A stretch of 64,000 nucleotides of DNA from Autumnicola lenta (GTDB taxonomy: Bacteria > Bacteroidota > Bacteroidia > Flavobacteriales > Flavobacteriaceae): assembly GCF_031846515.1 (NCBI RefSeq), contig NZ_JAVRHO010000005.1, positions 124,001-188,000 of the forward strand. The letters run 5' to 3'. The notes under the pieces are model-generated. The model worked only from the letters and a program-made list of their open reading frames with translations, had not been told where the DNA came from and searched no databases. Position numbers and translations under genes: made by a program. Shown here piece after piece: positions 1 through 9,269 of the stretch; the first letter of the stretch is position 1, and every line of letters begins with the position of its first letter.

Positions 1-2
1 TT

Positions 3-152
3 AGCATGCCGATAATTGACATTTTTGCGGCACCACCTTTAGCCTCTATCTTCTTCAATTACAGGTTGATGCTTTTTCGGTTTAATTCAGAAGAAAAAGC
101 AGATTTAAGTAAACAAACGGGAGGTTTGGCCAGACATAAAGCTGTTTATTAA
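3..152 (+). CDS. C-terminal end of an unidentified protein, cut by the window edge
   Basis: An open frame enters from the left edge and ends at TAA 150-152, giving about 49 residues. The visible part has a hydrophobic stretch (PIIDIFAAPPLASIFF) followed by a charged tail ending in GLARHKAVY. The clean reading frame and the position just before ftsK on the same strand support a real gene end. The hydrophobic stretch hints at a membrane protein, but the family cannot be named from this fragment. Confidence 0.55.
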   Translation, partial: SMPIIDIFAAPPLASIFFNYRLMLFRFNSEEKADLSKQTGGLARHKAVY

Positions 153-469
153 AGTTAACGGCAAAAATTGCTAATATTCGCTTTTTTCTATCGAAAATTG
201 GCGTTTTTGAACCTGTTTTTAGTCCTTTTTTAGGCAATTATATTGGCGGAAAAGATTATACTTTAAAATACCCAATTTTCGCACTATAATTCTCGATTAA
301 GTTCTGTACTTTCTTGAAGATTTGAAGGTGCGTTACCCAAATTTCTAATATTCAATTTACACTATTGCTGAAATTCCAAATTAGCCATCGTCCTACGGCA
401 ATATTTACGGCTAAAAATGTTAATTTTAAATACCTAAAGCTTTTCCTTATTTTAGATGAGGCTAATTTG
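153..469. other. Intergenic region before ftsK
   Basis: AT-rich stretch with no credible gene. It contains a reverse-oriented copy of the window-wide motif at about 189-209 (reverse complement reads CGCCAATTTTCGATA) and a weaker forward-like copy at 165-183. The ftsK promoter follows at its right end. Confidence 0.5.
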
Positions 470-477
470 TATTTTTG
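470..477 (+). promoter_or_regulatory. Bacteroidota -7 promoter element of ftsK
   Basis: TATTTTTG matches the Bacteroidota -7 consensus TAnnTTTG and lies 21 bases before the ATG at 499. A TTG at 475 could be taken as an upstream start, but it lies inside this element, so the promoter decides the ATG as the start. No convincing -33 element is visible. Confidence 0.55.
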
Positions 478-498
478 CCGAAATACTCCAAATCATAT

Positions 499-2874
499 AT
501 GGCTAAAAAGAAAGCTAAAACCAGAAAAAATCCTGCAAATAAAACCTCCAAATTCACTTTTAAGCTGAACAGGCAACAAAAAGTGGTTCTTGGAAGTTTT
601 TTAATGTTGTTTGGATTGGCTTTACTTGTAGCTTTCATCTCTTTTTTGTTCAATTGGCAGGCAGACCAGTCTTCTTTGGATCACCTGGCAGACCGGCAAA
701 TCGAATCAAAGAACTGGCTTAGTAAATTTGGAGCCGTTATTAGTGACTTCTTTATTTACCAGGGCTTTGGCATTGCCGCCTTTGTTATTTCCTTTCTTAT
801 AGGCCTTACCGGTGTTTACCTCTTCTTTAATTTTAAAAGAAGTAACCTTCAAAAATTCTGGTTTTGGGGTATACTTGTAATGATATGGCTTTCACTTTTT
901 TTAGGGTTCTTTGCGGAAGAAAATCCTTTGCTGGGAGGAAGAATTGGTTATGAAATAAACGATTACCTTCAGGATTATTTGGGGTTCTTTGGAACTGTCT
1001 TGCTCATGACATTCCTTTTTATGGTCTATCTCACCCTTCGATTAAAAGTTACTCCAGAGCTTATTGGAAGTTACGTCAAGAAGTCTAAAAAGGATTTTCA
1101 ATCTGAATTCGACAAGAAATCTGGCGGAGATATTTCAGAAACAGAAGAAGAGAAAGACTGGAAGGAAGAAGTAATTCTTAAAAAGCAGAAAGCTGAAGAA
1201 GAATCTGCTTCAGAAATAAAACTGGAAACAGTAACACCGGAAGAAAAGAAAGCTACGCCAACAGTTACTCCTTCTCGAAAGAAAGAGCAAAACGACGAGG
1301 TAGAAATGGAGGTCGAAACACCTCCTGAAGAAGATGAAGTAGAAGATAATTTAAGCAAAAAGCTGGTAAGCGATTTTGGTGAATTTGATCCTACTCTGGA
1401 GCTAAGCAATTATAAATTCCCGACGCTGGATTTGCTAAAAGATTATGGAGGAGGCATTACTGTAAACCAGCAGGAACTTGAAGAAAATAAAAATCGTATT
1501 GTAGAAACTTTGCGCAATTACAAGATAGAAATTGCCCAAATAAAAGCTACGGTAGGTCCTACAGTGACCTTATACGAAATTGTTCCCGAAGCAGGAATCA
1601 GGATTTCAAAAATTAAAAACCTGGAAGATGATATTGCGTTGTCTCTTTCAGCGCTCGGAATAAGGATTATTGCTCCTATTCCGGGTAAAGGAACAATTGG
1701 TATTGAAGTTCCGAACAAAAACTCTACAATCGTTTCAATGCGTTCGGTTATTGCCTCGCCTAAATTTCAGAATGCCGAGATGGAACTTCCCATGGCTTTG
1801 GGAAAAACAATTTCGAATGAAACTTTTGTAGTAGACCTTGCAAAAATGCCTCACATGCTAATGGCAGGTGCAACGGGACAGGGTAAATCTGTTGGTCTAA
1901 ATGCCATCCTCACCTCGCTTTTGTATAGCAAACATCCTGCAGAAGTCAAATTTGTACTGGTAGACCCAAAGAAAGTAGAACTTACGCTTTTTAATAAAAT
2001 CGAGAGACATTATCTGGCCAAGTTACCCGATACTGAAGAAGCTATTATTACTGACAATACTAAGGTTATCCATACTTTAAATTCTCTTTGTACCGAAATG
2101 GATAATCGTTACGAAATGCTGAAAAACGCAATGGTTCGTAACCTCAAAGAGTACAATGTAAAATTTAAAAACAGGAAACTTAATCCTGAAGACGGGCATC
2201 ACTTTTTGCCATATATCGTACTTGTGGTAGATGAGTTTGCAGATTTAATTATGACAGCGGGAAAAGAGGTGGAAACTCCAATTGCCCGACTGGCACAACT
2301 CGCCCGTGCTGTGGGAATCCATCTTATAATTGCCACACAACGACCTTCGGTAAACGTAATAACGGGTATTATAAAAGCAAACTTCCCCGCCAGGATAGCG
2401 TTTCGTGTAACTTCAAAAATCGATTCACGTACGATTTTGGACAGTCAGGGAGCAGATCAATTAATTGGTCGGGGTGATATGCTTTTCACGCAGGGTAGCG
2501 AAATGAAACGTTTGCAATGTGCTTTTGTAGATACTCCCGAAGTTGATAAGATTACTGAATTTATTGGTTCACAAAAAGCATATCCAGATGCTCACCTTCT
2601 GCCAGCTTACGAAGGGGAGGATAATGGCACAGGAGTTGATATAGATGTGAGCGAGAGAGACAAGCTCTTTCGGGAAGCTGCCGAGGTTATCGTTACAGCA
2701 CAACAAGGTTCAGCTTCTTTGCTGCAGCGAAAGTTAAAACTTGGTTATAACCGTGCAGGAAGAATTATCGATCAACTGGAAGCAGCAGGAATCGTTGGTC
2801 CTTTTGAAGGAAGCAAAGCACGGCAGGTATTGATTACAGATTTAGCGGCACTTGACCAATTGTTAAACGAATAA
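499..2874 (+). CDS. ftsK: DNA translocase FtsK
   Basis: FtsK/SpoIIIE-type ATPase, 791 residues, which pumps chromosome ends through the closing division septum. Four hydrophobic membrane segments lie in the first 180 residues, followed by a Glu/Lys-rich linker to about residue 310 that is shorter than in E. coli FtsK. The motor follows, with Walker A GATGQGKSVG near residue 456 and Walker B VLVVDEFADL near 575. The C-terminal gamma winged helix (about 725-791, SLLQRKLKLGYNRAGRIIDQ) is the part that reads KOPS-type sequences. ATG 499 is chosen over TTG 475 because the latter sits in the promoter. It is the first gene of a probable operon with lolA, lptG and ribB. Confidence 0.95.
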   Translation: MAKKKAKTRKNPANKTSKFTFKLNRQQKVVLGSFLMLFGLALLVAFISFLFNWQADQSSLDHLADRQIESKNWLSKFGAVISDFFIYQGFGIAAFVISFLIGLTGVYLFFNFKRSNLQKFWFWGILVMIWLSLFLGFFAEENPLLGGRIGYEINDYLQDYLGFFGTVLLMTFLFMVYLTLRLKVTPELIGSYVKKSKKDFQSEFDKKSGGDISETEEEKDWKEEVILKKQKAEEESASEIKLETVTPEEKKATPTVTPSRKKEQNDEVEMEVETPPEEDEVEDNLSKKLVSDFGEFDPTLELSNYKFPTLDLLKDYGGGITVNQQELEENKNRIVETLRNYKIEIAQIKATVGPTVTLYEIVPEAGIRISKIKNLEDDIALSLSALGIRIIAPIPGKGTIGIEVPNKNSTIVSMRSVIASPKFQNAEMELPMALGKTISNETFVVDLAKMPHMLMAGATGQGKSVGLNAILTSLLYSKHPAEVKFVLVDPKKVELTLFNKIERHYLAKLPDTEEAIITDNTKVIHTLNSLCTEMDNRYEMLKNAMVRNLKEYNVKFKNRKLNPEDGHHFLPYIVLVVDEFADLIMTAGKEVETPIARLAQLARAVGIHLIIATQRPSVNVITGIIKANFPARIAFRVTSKIDSRTILDSQGADQLIGRGDMLFTQGSEMKRLQCAFVDTPEVDKITEFIGSQKAYPDAHLLPAYEGEDNGTGVDIDVSERDKLFREAAEVIVTAQQGSASLLQRKLKLGYNRAGRIIDQLEAAGIVGPFEGSKARQVLITDLAALDQLLNE

Positions 2875-2935
2875 AGCCTTTTTAGGCATGTTAAAAGGAC
2901 AGAATATAAATTTTGTCCGAAAAAATGTAAGTGTA

Positions 2936-3577
2936 ATGAAAAATTTAATCTTTTTATTTTCTATTTTAATCAGCGTAGGCTTAAATGCGCAGAATTCTGA
3001 CAAAGCAAAAGCTTTATTAAACGAGGTATCTTCTAAAGTGAGAGGTTACGATAATATGGTAATCGATTTTAAATACGCACTGGAAAATACTGCTGAGAAT
3101 TTAAGTCAGGAAACCCGCGGAGACGTGAGCATTAAAGGAGATAAATATGTTCTAAACTTAATGGGAACTACCCAAATGTTCGACGGTAATAAAATCTACA
3201 CGATAATTCCTGAGGATGAAGAAATCAATATTTCAACTTATGTAGAAGAAGATAGTAATAACATCACACCTTCAAAAATGTTTTCTTTTTATGAAGAAGG
3301 TTATAACTACAAATGGGATATTACCCAGGACGTAAAAGGCAGAAAAATCCAATATATAAAACTTATTCCGCAAGACAGTAACGCCGAAGTAAAAGATATA
3401 CTTTTAGGAATAGACTCTCAAACAAAACATATTTATAACCTTATCCAGACACAGGATAACGGCACCAAAATAACAATTACTGTAAAAAGTTTTAAAACAG
3501 ACCAGCCGCTTGCGCAAAGCCTTTTTACGTTTAATGAAGACAGATATTCCAGCTATTATATTAATCGGTTAGATTAA
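2936..3577 (+). CDS. lolA: LolA-like periplasmic lipoprotein carrier
   Basis: Protein of 213 residues with a signal peptide (MKNLIFLFSILISVGLNAQ) and the beta-rich body of the LolA/LolB fold. LolA carries lipoproteins from the inner to the outer membrane. The start at 2936 places the signal peptide at the N-terminus; an in-frame ATG at 2888 would add 16 polar residues and is less likely. It lies 61 nt after ftsK and one base before the next gene, lptG, an arrangement typical of flavobacteria. The C-terminal FNEDRYSSYYINRLD agrees with flavobacterial LolA-like proteins. Confidence 0.85.
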   Translation: MKNLIFLFSILISVGLNAQNSDKAKALLNEVSSKVRGYDNMVIDFKYALENTAENLSQETRGDVSIKGDKYVLNLMGTTQMFDGNKIYTIIPEDEEINISTYVEEDSNNITPSKMFSFYEEGYNYKWDITQDVKGRKIQYIKLIPQDSNAEVKDILLGIDSQTKHIYNLIQTQDNGTKITITVKSFKTDQPLAQSLFTFNEDRYSSYYINRLD

Positions 3578-3578
3578 A

Positions 3579-5027
3579 TTGAAGATACTTGACAGGTACA
3601 TATTATTAAGTTTTCTAAAAACCTTCTTTACTGTTTTTATAATTCTTATGTTCATTTTTGTATTGCAGACGATCTGGCTCTACATTGGTGAACTTGCAGG
3701 AAAGGACCTGGACGTAGAAATAATTTTCAAGTTTCTACTCTACTTCTCTCCTAAGCTTGTGCCTCTGGTCCTGCCACTCACTATACTTCTTACTTCCATT
3801 ATGACATTTGGAAGTTTTGCTGAAAATTACGAATTCGCAGCAATGAAATCTTCTGGTATTTCTCTGCAAAGAGCAATGAGCGGACTTACAATTTTTATAT
3901 TCTTTGTTAGCCTTACGGCTTTCTTTTTTTCAAACAACGTAATTCCCGCAGCGGAATTCAAATCTATTAACCTTAGAAGGAATATTGCTAAACTCAAGCC
4001 GGCAATGGCTATTAGTGAAGACATCTTTAATGAGGTTGGTGATATAAATATTAAAGTTGACGAAAAAAGCGGGGACAATGATCAATACCTAACCGACATT
4101 ATAATTCACAAAAAAGGCCCCCGTAGTGGAAATTATACTGTGATGAAAGCTACGGAAGGTGAACTCGTGGGCAGTTCCGACTCAAATGTTCTTTCCCTCG
4201 TCCTTAAAGACGGAAATTACTATGATGAAGTACAACCTAACGACGCTGCAAAAAGGAAAAGCAAACCCTATGCGAAAAGCTATTTCGAAGAATATGTGAT
4301 AAATATCGACCTTTCAGAATTTAATAATGTAGACCTGGAAGATGAGAATTACCACAGCACGCAAGGCATGCTAAACACTTCTGAATTAAGAGAGAGTATA
4401 GACTCTTTTTCTACAGACTATAACAAGCAGGTAAAAGTTTTTAAGGAAAGTATGTTCAGCCGCTCTGGTGCTGCTACCATTGCGCTTAATTACAGACCGG
4501 CAGACACAACAATAGCTATTGGAGAATCACTGTTGGATCTTTATAGTACACAACAAGCTGCTCAAATCTCCGGTTTTGCTACAAGTTCGGCAGAAGCTGC
4601 ATTATCTCATCTAAAATTGAAAAAGGAGGAATTCAAAGTAAGTTTCCGCCAGATCAATAAATTCGAAATAGCCTTGCATGAGAAGTATGCTTTGGCTGCA
4701 GCTTGTTTTGTCCTCTTCTTTGTTGGGGCTCCACTGGGCGCCATTATTAGAAAGGGAGGAATGGGATTACCTATGGTTGTTGCCATATTATTATTTCTCA
4801 CCTATCATTTTATAGGGATATTTGCCAAAAATTCTGCTGAAGATGGCAGTATCAGCCCTTTTATCGCCACCTGGCTTCCCACATTTATTATGCTTCCGCT
4901 GGGAATGTTCCTTACTTACCGTGCTACCACAGATCAGGGACTTTTTGCTTTCGATAACCTTTTTGAACCCATTAAGAAGCTCCTCAAAAAAGCCGGAATT
5001 ATAAGGACCAAAGACAAAATAGATTAA
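3579..5027 (+). CDS. lptG: LptF/LptG family permease
   Basis: YjgP/YjgQ family, 482 residues. It is an inner-membrane component of the LptBFG ABC transporter that extracts lipopolysaccharide for transport to the outer membrane. Hydrophobic segments cluster near the N-terminus (residues 10-120) and C-terminus (about 365-460), with a large periplasmic beta region between. It starts with TTG at 3579, one base after the lolA stop; MKILDRYILLSFLKTF is the normal beginning for this family, and no ATG fits. Whether it plays the LptF or LptG role cannot be decided; the partner is not in the window. Confidence 0.88.
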   Translation: MKILDRYILLSFLKTFFTVFIILMFIFVLQTIWLYIGELAGKDLDVEIIFKFLLYFSPKLVPLVLPLTILLTSIMTFGSFAENYEFAAMKSSGISLQRAMSGLTIFIFFVSLTAFFFSNNVIPAAEFKSINLRRNIAKLKPAMAISEDIFNEVGDINIKVDEKSGDNDQYLTDIIIHKKGPRSGNYTVMKATEGELVGSSDSNVLSLVLKDGNYYDEVQPNDAAKRKSKPYAKSYFEEYVINIDLSEFNNVDLEDENYHSTQGMLNTSELRESIDSFSTDYNKQVKVFKESMFSRSGAATIALNYRPADTTIAIGESLLDLYSTQQAAQISGFATSSAEAALSHLKLKKEEFKVSFRQINKFEIALHEKYALAAACFVLFFVGAPLGAIIRKGGMGLPMVVAILLFLTYHFIGIFAKNSAEDGSISPFIATWLPTFIMLPLGMFLTYRATTDQGLFAFDNLFEPIKKLLKKAGIIRTKDKID

Positions 5028-5055
5028 ATATCTTTGAAGCTGAAAATATACTATA

Positions 5056-6204
5056 ATGCCAGAAACTAACGCGAATTTGAATTCTATAAAGTTAGATAAT
5101 ATAAAGGATGCTATTGAAGATATCCGCAACGGAAAAGTCATTATTGTTGTTGATGATATCGACAGGGAAAATGAAGGAGATTTTGCAGCCGCTGCAGAAA
5201 AAGTAACCCCTGAGATGATCAATTTTATGGCAACACACGGGAGAGGACTTATCTGTGCCCCAATCACCGAACGCCGATGCAAAGAATTGAAGTTGGACAT
5301 GATGGTTGGTACGAATACAGATCCTATGGAAACTGCTTTTACCATTTCTGTGGACCTTAAAGGAAAAGGGGTGACTACAGGAATATCGGCATCAGACAGA
5401 GCTAAAACCATCGAGGCTTTAATTGATCCTGAAGTAAAACCTTACGATTTAAGTCGCCCCGGACATATTTTTCCGCTGAAAGCAAAGGAAGGTGGCGTTT
5501 TAAGAAGAACCGGGCATACTGAAGCTGCCATAGACTTTGCCAGACTGGCGGGGTACGCACCGGCTGGTGTAATTGTTGAAATTATGAACGAGGACGGGAG
5601 CATGGCCCGCTTACCTCAGCTAATGGAAGTTGCACGTAAGTTTGATCTTAAAATAGTTTCTATAGAAGATCTTGTCGCTTACAGAATGCAACACGATTCT
5701 TTAATTGAGAAAAAAGAAGATTTTGATATAGAAACGAGGTTTGGAACTTTTAGGTTAAGGGCTTACAAGCAAACCACTAATAATCAGGTACACATTGCTC
5801 TTACCAAAGGCACCTGGAGTGCCAACGAAGAAATTCTGGTACGCATGAATTCTACTTTGGTTAATAACGATATTCTGGGTACCCTTACCAATGATGCCGA
5901 TAAAAAACTGGATACAATGTTTCGTGCTGTTAACGAGGAAGGTCGCGGAGCAATTGTTTTTATCAACCCTGCCAATCAATCGCTGAACCTGCTCAATAGG
6001 TTGGGAGAATTAAAGGACATTCAGAAGAAGGGCGAAATAAAAGCTCCTCCTGTAAATATGGACAATAAAGATTTTGGTATTGGGGCACAAATTCTACACG
6101 ATTTGGCAATACATAAAATGAAATTATTATCTAATTCCCAACAGAAAAAACGTGTGGGAATGGTCGGTTATGGGCTTGAGATCACAGACTATGTAAGTTA
6201 TTAG
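5056..6204 (+). CDS. ribB: 3,4-dihydroxy-2-butanone-4-phosphate synthase with degenerate GTP cyclohydrolase II domain
   Basis: Riboflavin biosynthesis protein of 382 residues with RibBA architecture. The N-terminal half (1-207) is an intact DHBP synthase, with acidic motif DDIDRENEGD and active-site region RTGHTEAAIDFARLAG; it makes dihydroxybutanone phosphate from ribulose 5-phosphate. The C-terminal half aligns with GTP cyclohydrolase II but has lost the three zinc cysteines: the region usually reading SECLTGD...RCDCG here reads STLVNNDILGTLTNDAD. The second activity is therefore probably absent. It lies 28 nt after lptG and its tail overlaps the convergent nitroreductase gene by 4 nt. Confidence 0.9.
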   Translation: MPETNANLNSIKLDNIKDAIEDIRNGKVIIVVDDIDRENEGDFAAAAEKVTPEMINFMATHGRGLICAPITERRCKELKLDMMVGTNTDPMETAFTISVDLKGKGVTTGISASDRAKTIEALIDPEVKPYDLSRPGHIFPLKAKEGGVLRRTGHTEAAIDFARLAGYAPAGVIVEIMNEDGSMARLPQLMEVARKFDLKIVSIEDLVAYRMQHDSLIEKKEDFDIETRFGTFRLRAYKQTTNNQVHIALTKGTWSANEEILVRMNSTLVNNDILGTLTNDADKKLDTMFRAVNEEGRGAIVFINPANQSLNLLNRLGELKDIQKKGEIKAPPVNMDNKDFGIGAQILHDLAIHKMKLLSNSQQKKRVGMVGYGLEITDYVSY

Positions 6205-6839
6205 CCAATCTCAATGATTACGTCCTCTAAAGGCCGTCTTACCTTCTTAAAGCTGGAGAATTGATCGTCCTCTGCACGGTATCCCACGGGAAGCACGAGT
6301 ACAGATTTTAAATTGTGTTCTCCCAGATTAAGATATTCATCATATTTTTCCGGTTCAAAACCCTCCATGGGACAAGCATCAATTTCTTCAGTTGCGCAAA
6401 CCGTAAGCAATGTTCCCAAAGCGAGATATGCCTGATTCACCGACCACAGCGTAATTTCATTGTATGGTTTTGAATTAAAATCGTTTACCAGAAACTCTTT
6501 AAAAGGAGTTAATACCTCATCCGGGGTTTTCCTGATGCTTTTAACCCTGGTAAAATAATCCTCAATAAATTCGGAACCCACTTCCTTTTCTATGCAAATA
6601 ATCAGAATATGGGAAGCTGTGCTTACTTGTTGCTGGTTCATACTATAACCCTTCAGCTTCTCCTGAATTTTCTTGTTTTCTACAACTACCATTTTTATTG
6701 GCTGCAGACCGTAAGATGTCGCTGTAAGATTAAAAGCTTTCTTTAAAATATCAATTTTTTCAGAAGGAAGAATTTTTTCAGAATCAAACTTTTTTGTAGC
6801 GTAACGCCACTCCAGCGCTTTAATATTTCCCATATTCAC
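6201..6839 (-). CDS. NAD(P)H-dependent nitroreductase family protein
   Basis: FMN-binding nitroreductase fold, 212 residues, of the NfsB/DrgA type that reduces nitro compounds or quinones with NAD(P)H. Supporting signs are the N-terminal WRYATKKFD segment, the SYGLQPIKMVVV strand and the C-terminal glycine-containing LVLPVGYRAEDD. It is convergent with ribB and overlaps it by 4 nt. A TAAATTAG sequence about 15 bases upstream resembles the -7 promoter element. The physiological substrate cannot be read from sequence. Confidence 0.85.
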   Translation of the reverse strand: MNMGNIKALEWRYATKKFDSEKILPSEKIDILKKAFNLTATSYGLQPIKMVVVENKKIQEKLKGYSMNQQQVSTASHILIICIEKEVGSEFIEDYFTRVKSIRKTPDEVLTPFKEFLVNDFNSKPYNEITLWSVNQAYLALGTLLTVCATEEIDACPMEGFEPEKYDEYLNLGEHNLKSVLVLPVGYRAEDDQFSSFKKVRRPLEDVIIEIG

Positions 6840-6966
6840 CAGGTTTTTTTATCACATTGCTAATTTAGCGAATGAAAAAAGGATGACCCTACAATAAGGA
6901 TAAATTAAACCTATACATCAAATTTTATTAACTATATTCGAGTCAGTTTTTAATTTTCATGGTTAA

Positions 6967-7599
6967 ATGAGGCTGATAAAAAAATCCATCCTTACTTTAG
7001 TAATTCTTGTGGTAGTCGCCAGTTTAATTGTTCTTGGTCTTGATGCATTCCTCAAGCAAAATACGGCTTCACGTATCTACAGCGACATAGGAAAAGTACC
7101 TCCTGCAACTACAGTAATTGTTTTGGGAGCCAGCGTGCATTCTGATGGGAAACTCTCTCCTGTGCTCCAGGATCGAATGGAAACTGCAATAGAACTTTTT
7201 CAGAAAAACAAAGTAGAACAATTTCTTGTTTCCGGAGATCATAAAACCGATGATTACAACGAAGTAAGTGCAATGAAAAATTATTTGCTCAGCCACGGAA
7301 TTCCTGAAAACAGAATTTTACAGGATCATGCAGGTTTTGATACATACGATAGTATGTACAGGGCAAACAAGCTTTTTAACATTACCAGTGCGATTGTGGT
7401 GACGCAAGAATTCCACCTTCCAAGAACTATTTTTATTGCGAAGAACTTAGGCCTGGACTATAAAGGATTTGTTGCAGATAAACGCTCTTATGAAACCTCC
7501 ACAAGATCTATGCGACGTGAAAAATTGGCAAATTTTAAGGCGCTTTGGGAAGTACTTACAGATGGTAAACCTGCGACTCTAAAACAAAGGCTTGATTAG
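6967..7599 (+). CDS. SanA/YdcF-like DUF218 membrane-anchored protein
   Basis: Protein of 210 residues with one N-terminal membrane segment (residues 7-26) and a DUF218 domain. The conserved strand TTVIVLGASVHSDGKLSP, the VSGDH motif and the TQEFHLPR motif are those of SanA (vancomycin sensitivity at high temperature) and YdcF proteins. These are envelope proteins of poorly defined enzymatic role. It stands alone, 50 nt before the next small membrane protein gene. Confidence 0.85.
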   Translation: MRLIKKSILTLVILVVVASLIVLGLDAFLKQNTASRIYSDIGKVPPATTVIVLGASVHSDGKLSPVLQDRMETAIELFQKNKVEQFLVSGDHKTDDYNEVSAMKNYLLSHGIPENRILQDHAGFDTYDSMYRANKLFNITSAIVVTQEFHLPRTIFIAKNLGLDYKGFVADKRSYETSTRSMRREKLANFKALWEVLTDGKPATLKQRLD

Positions 7600-7649
7600 C
7601 ATAGATTATTTACCTTTAAACCGTAACAACAAATTCTAAAAAAAGAAAT

Positions 7650-8006
7650 ATGATACAATGGTTACTACATATTGTAATAGATGCCGGAATACTTTTACTG
7701 GCGGCAAAAATGATGTCCAAAGTTGAGCTTAAAGGCTTCAAATCTGCTTTAATTGTCGCACTAATCATTGGAGTACTCAGTTTCCTGCTAAGTTGGCTGC
7801 TTACTGCTGTTTTAAATATTGCCACTCTGGGAATATTCTACTTCCTTGGATTAGGATTTATAATCAGGGTAATTGTTAATGCAATAATTATTGAATTGGC
7901 AGATCGGCTTAGTAAAGACTTTAAAACAGTAGGTTTTCTGCCTTCACTTTGGCTGGCAATTCTTCTGGCCGTAGTTGGTGGTATTGTTGATGCTATTTTG
8001 TTTTAA
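7650..8006 (+). CDS. Phage holin family 4-like small membrane protein
   Basis: Very hydrophobic protein of 118 residues with four predicted membrane segments, resembling the mycobacterial-type four-TM phage holin superfamily (PF04020). These proteins are common chromosomal genes in Bacteroidota and not evidence of a prophage; no other phage gene is nearby. Function unknown. Transcription probably ends at the 23-bp hairpin just downstream. Confidence 0.75.
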   Translation: MIQWLLHIVIDAGILLLAAKMMSKVELKGFKSALIVALIIGVLSFLLSWLLTAVLNIATLGIFYFLGLGFIIRVIVNAIIIELADRLSKDFKTVGFLPSLWLAILLAVVGGIVDAILF

Positions 8007-8017
8007 ACCTGTTATTG

Positions 8018-8064
8018 AAAAAAGTAGAGGTCGAAAATTGCCAATTTTCGACCTCTACTTTTTT
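8018..8064. terminator. Perfect 23-bp inverted repeat, bidirectional terminator
   Basis: Arms 8018-8040 and 8042-8064 are exactly complementary and end in A-run/T-run flanks, so the hairpin can terminate both the holin-like gene (+) and the PepSY gene (-). The inner half of the stem, AATTGCCAATTTTCGACCTC, is a copy of the dispersed window-wide motif, here doubled into a palindrome. Confidence 0.8.
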
Positions 8065-8080
8065 TCCTTTTAACCGGAAG

Positions 8081-9247
8081 TTAAAAAGCTCCTTCTGAAG
8101 GAACATATTTTTTCCTAGCCGCTGAATTTACCTTCTTTTTCTTATTTTTTCTACCCCACCAGATCATAAAACCGCTCACCGGGAGTGCCGCGATAAAAAG
8201 ACTACCAAAAAAGGCAATTATCTTACCTGTAATACCAAAATATTGACCGGTATGCAGTCCGTAATTCATTTCCTGGAGCTTTAAACCGACACTTTTATCA
8301 TTGTATAAATGCTTTTCTAGGAGTTCACCTGTTTCAGGATGAAAATAGAAGTTGGATTGGTGGTCATAATCCAAAGTTTCGGGATAAGAACCGGTAATAA
8401 TGGGAGAATTAGGATCTTGTTCCCATACAAAATGCATTCCGGCACCGGGAAGGAGTTCAAATGTCTTCTCCATGGCAACATCTATCGCAGGGATTGAAGT
8501 ATTTGCCGGCAGGCCGGTATTTATTACCGGCGGTGTAATTTCTTCAGGATATTCCTTTCCAAAATTGCCAATTACGTAGAAGCTTTCATGCATCCACTCA
8601 TAGGAAAAACTAAGTCCGGTTATGGCAATTATCAATGCAAGCAGAGAAATATATAACCCGGTCACGTTGTGCCAGTCATAATTCACCCGTCGCCATTTAG
8701 CATCAAACTTTATTTTCAGCCGGTTTTTTAAATTCTTTCTTTTTTTCGGCCACCAAAGTATAATTCCGCTAATAAGCATTACAATAAAAACGATAGTAGA
8801 AATCCCAACCACCTGCCTACCAGTTTTCTCAGGCAAAAGGAGGTACATATGCAGGTTTTCTATAATGGCGAAAAAGTCATCTTCAATTTTCTGACTGTGA
8901 ATAAGTTCTGCGGAATACGGATTAAAATATATATTGTACCCGGCATCCTCAATAAGGCTATACACAAAGGCAGGTCTTTCTCTTCCCGGGTAGACCACCA
9001 TTCCCGGCGCCGAACCCGGATAACGTTGTTCCACCTTCTGCTGAAGGATAGAGGGCGCCACAAACTCTTTATCCTGAACAGCTACCTTTCTCCAGGGCTG
9101 CGTGAGGTCTTTAAGTTCATCATGAAAAACATAAATACACCCGGTAATTGCAACGATAAAAACAATAATTCCGGAAGCGAGTCCCAGCCAAAGATGGATT
9201 TTTCCAATCCATTTCCTGAAGGTAGTATGTTTTTTCCGCTTCGGTAT
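8081..9247 (-). CDS. PepSY-associated membrane protein (iron-uptake companion), start codon not canonical
   Basis: PepSY-TM family protein of about 388 codons, as found beside siderophore receptors; relatives are proposed ferric-siderophore reductases in the inner membrane. From the first usable GTG (9061) only 326 residues would be made, losing the conserved N-terminal WIGKIHLWLGLASGIIVF helix. That helix is encoded in frame upstream to a TAA at 9248-9250, with ATA at 9245-9247 where an ATG is expected. No ATG, GTG or TTG exists in that stretch. Membrane segments lie near the N-terminus and around 150, 195 and 350. The promoter at 9270 and the receptor upstream support an expressed gene using ATA or ATT, or a gene that has lost its start. 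Confidence 0.75.
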   Translation of the reverse strand: MPKRKKHTTFRKWIGKIHLWLGLASGIIVFIVAITGCIYVFHDELKDLTQPWRKVAVQDKEFVAPSILQQKVEQRYPGSAPGMVVYPGRERPAFVYSLIEDAGYNIYFNPYSAELIHSQKIEDDFFAIIENLHMYLLLPEKTGRQVVGISTIVFIVMLISGIILWWPKKRKNLKNRLKIKFDAKWRRVNYDWHNVTGLYISLLALIIAITGLSFSYEWMHESFYVIGNFGKEYPEEITPPVINTGLPANTSIPAIDVAMEKTFELLPGAGMHFVWEQDPNSPIITGSYPETLDYDHQSNFYFHPETGELLEKHLYNDKSVGLKLQEMNYGLHTGQYFGITGKIIAFFGSLFIAALPVSGFMIWWGRKNKKKKVNSAARKKYVPSEGAF

Positions 9248-9269
9248 TTATGCTGATATTTATATTCTC

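Noticed and set aside
475..498. TTG start at 475 for ftsK
   Set aside because: The codon lies inside the TATTTTTG promoter element, and ATG 499 gives a normal MAKKK start.
1098..1409. Ser-rich frame opposite ftsK
   Set aside because: It is the antisense shadow of the acidic linker of FtsK.
4791..5411. 206-residue minus-strand frame across lptG and ribB
   Set aside because: It overlaps two well-identified genes and has no recognisable protein features.
7650..8006. Prophage indicated by a holin-like gene
   Set aside because: No other phage gene is nearby, and this membrane family is common in Bacteroidota chromosomes.
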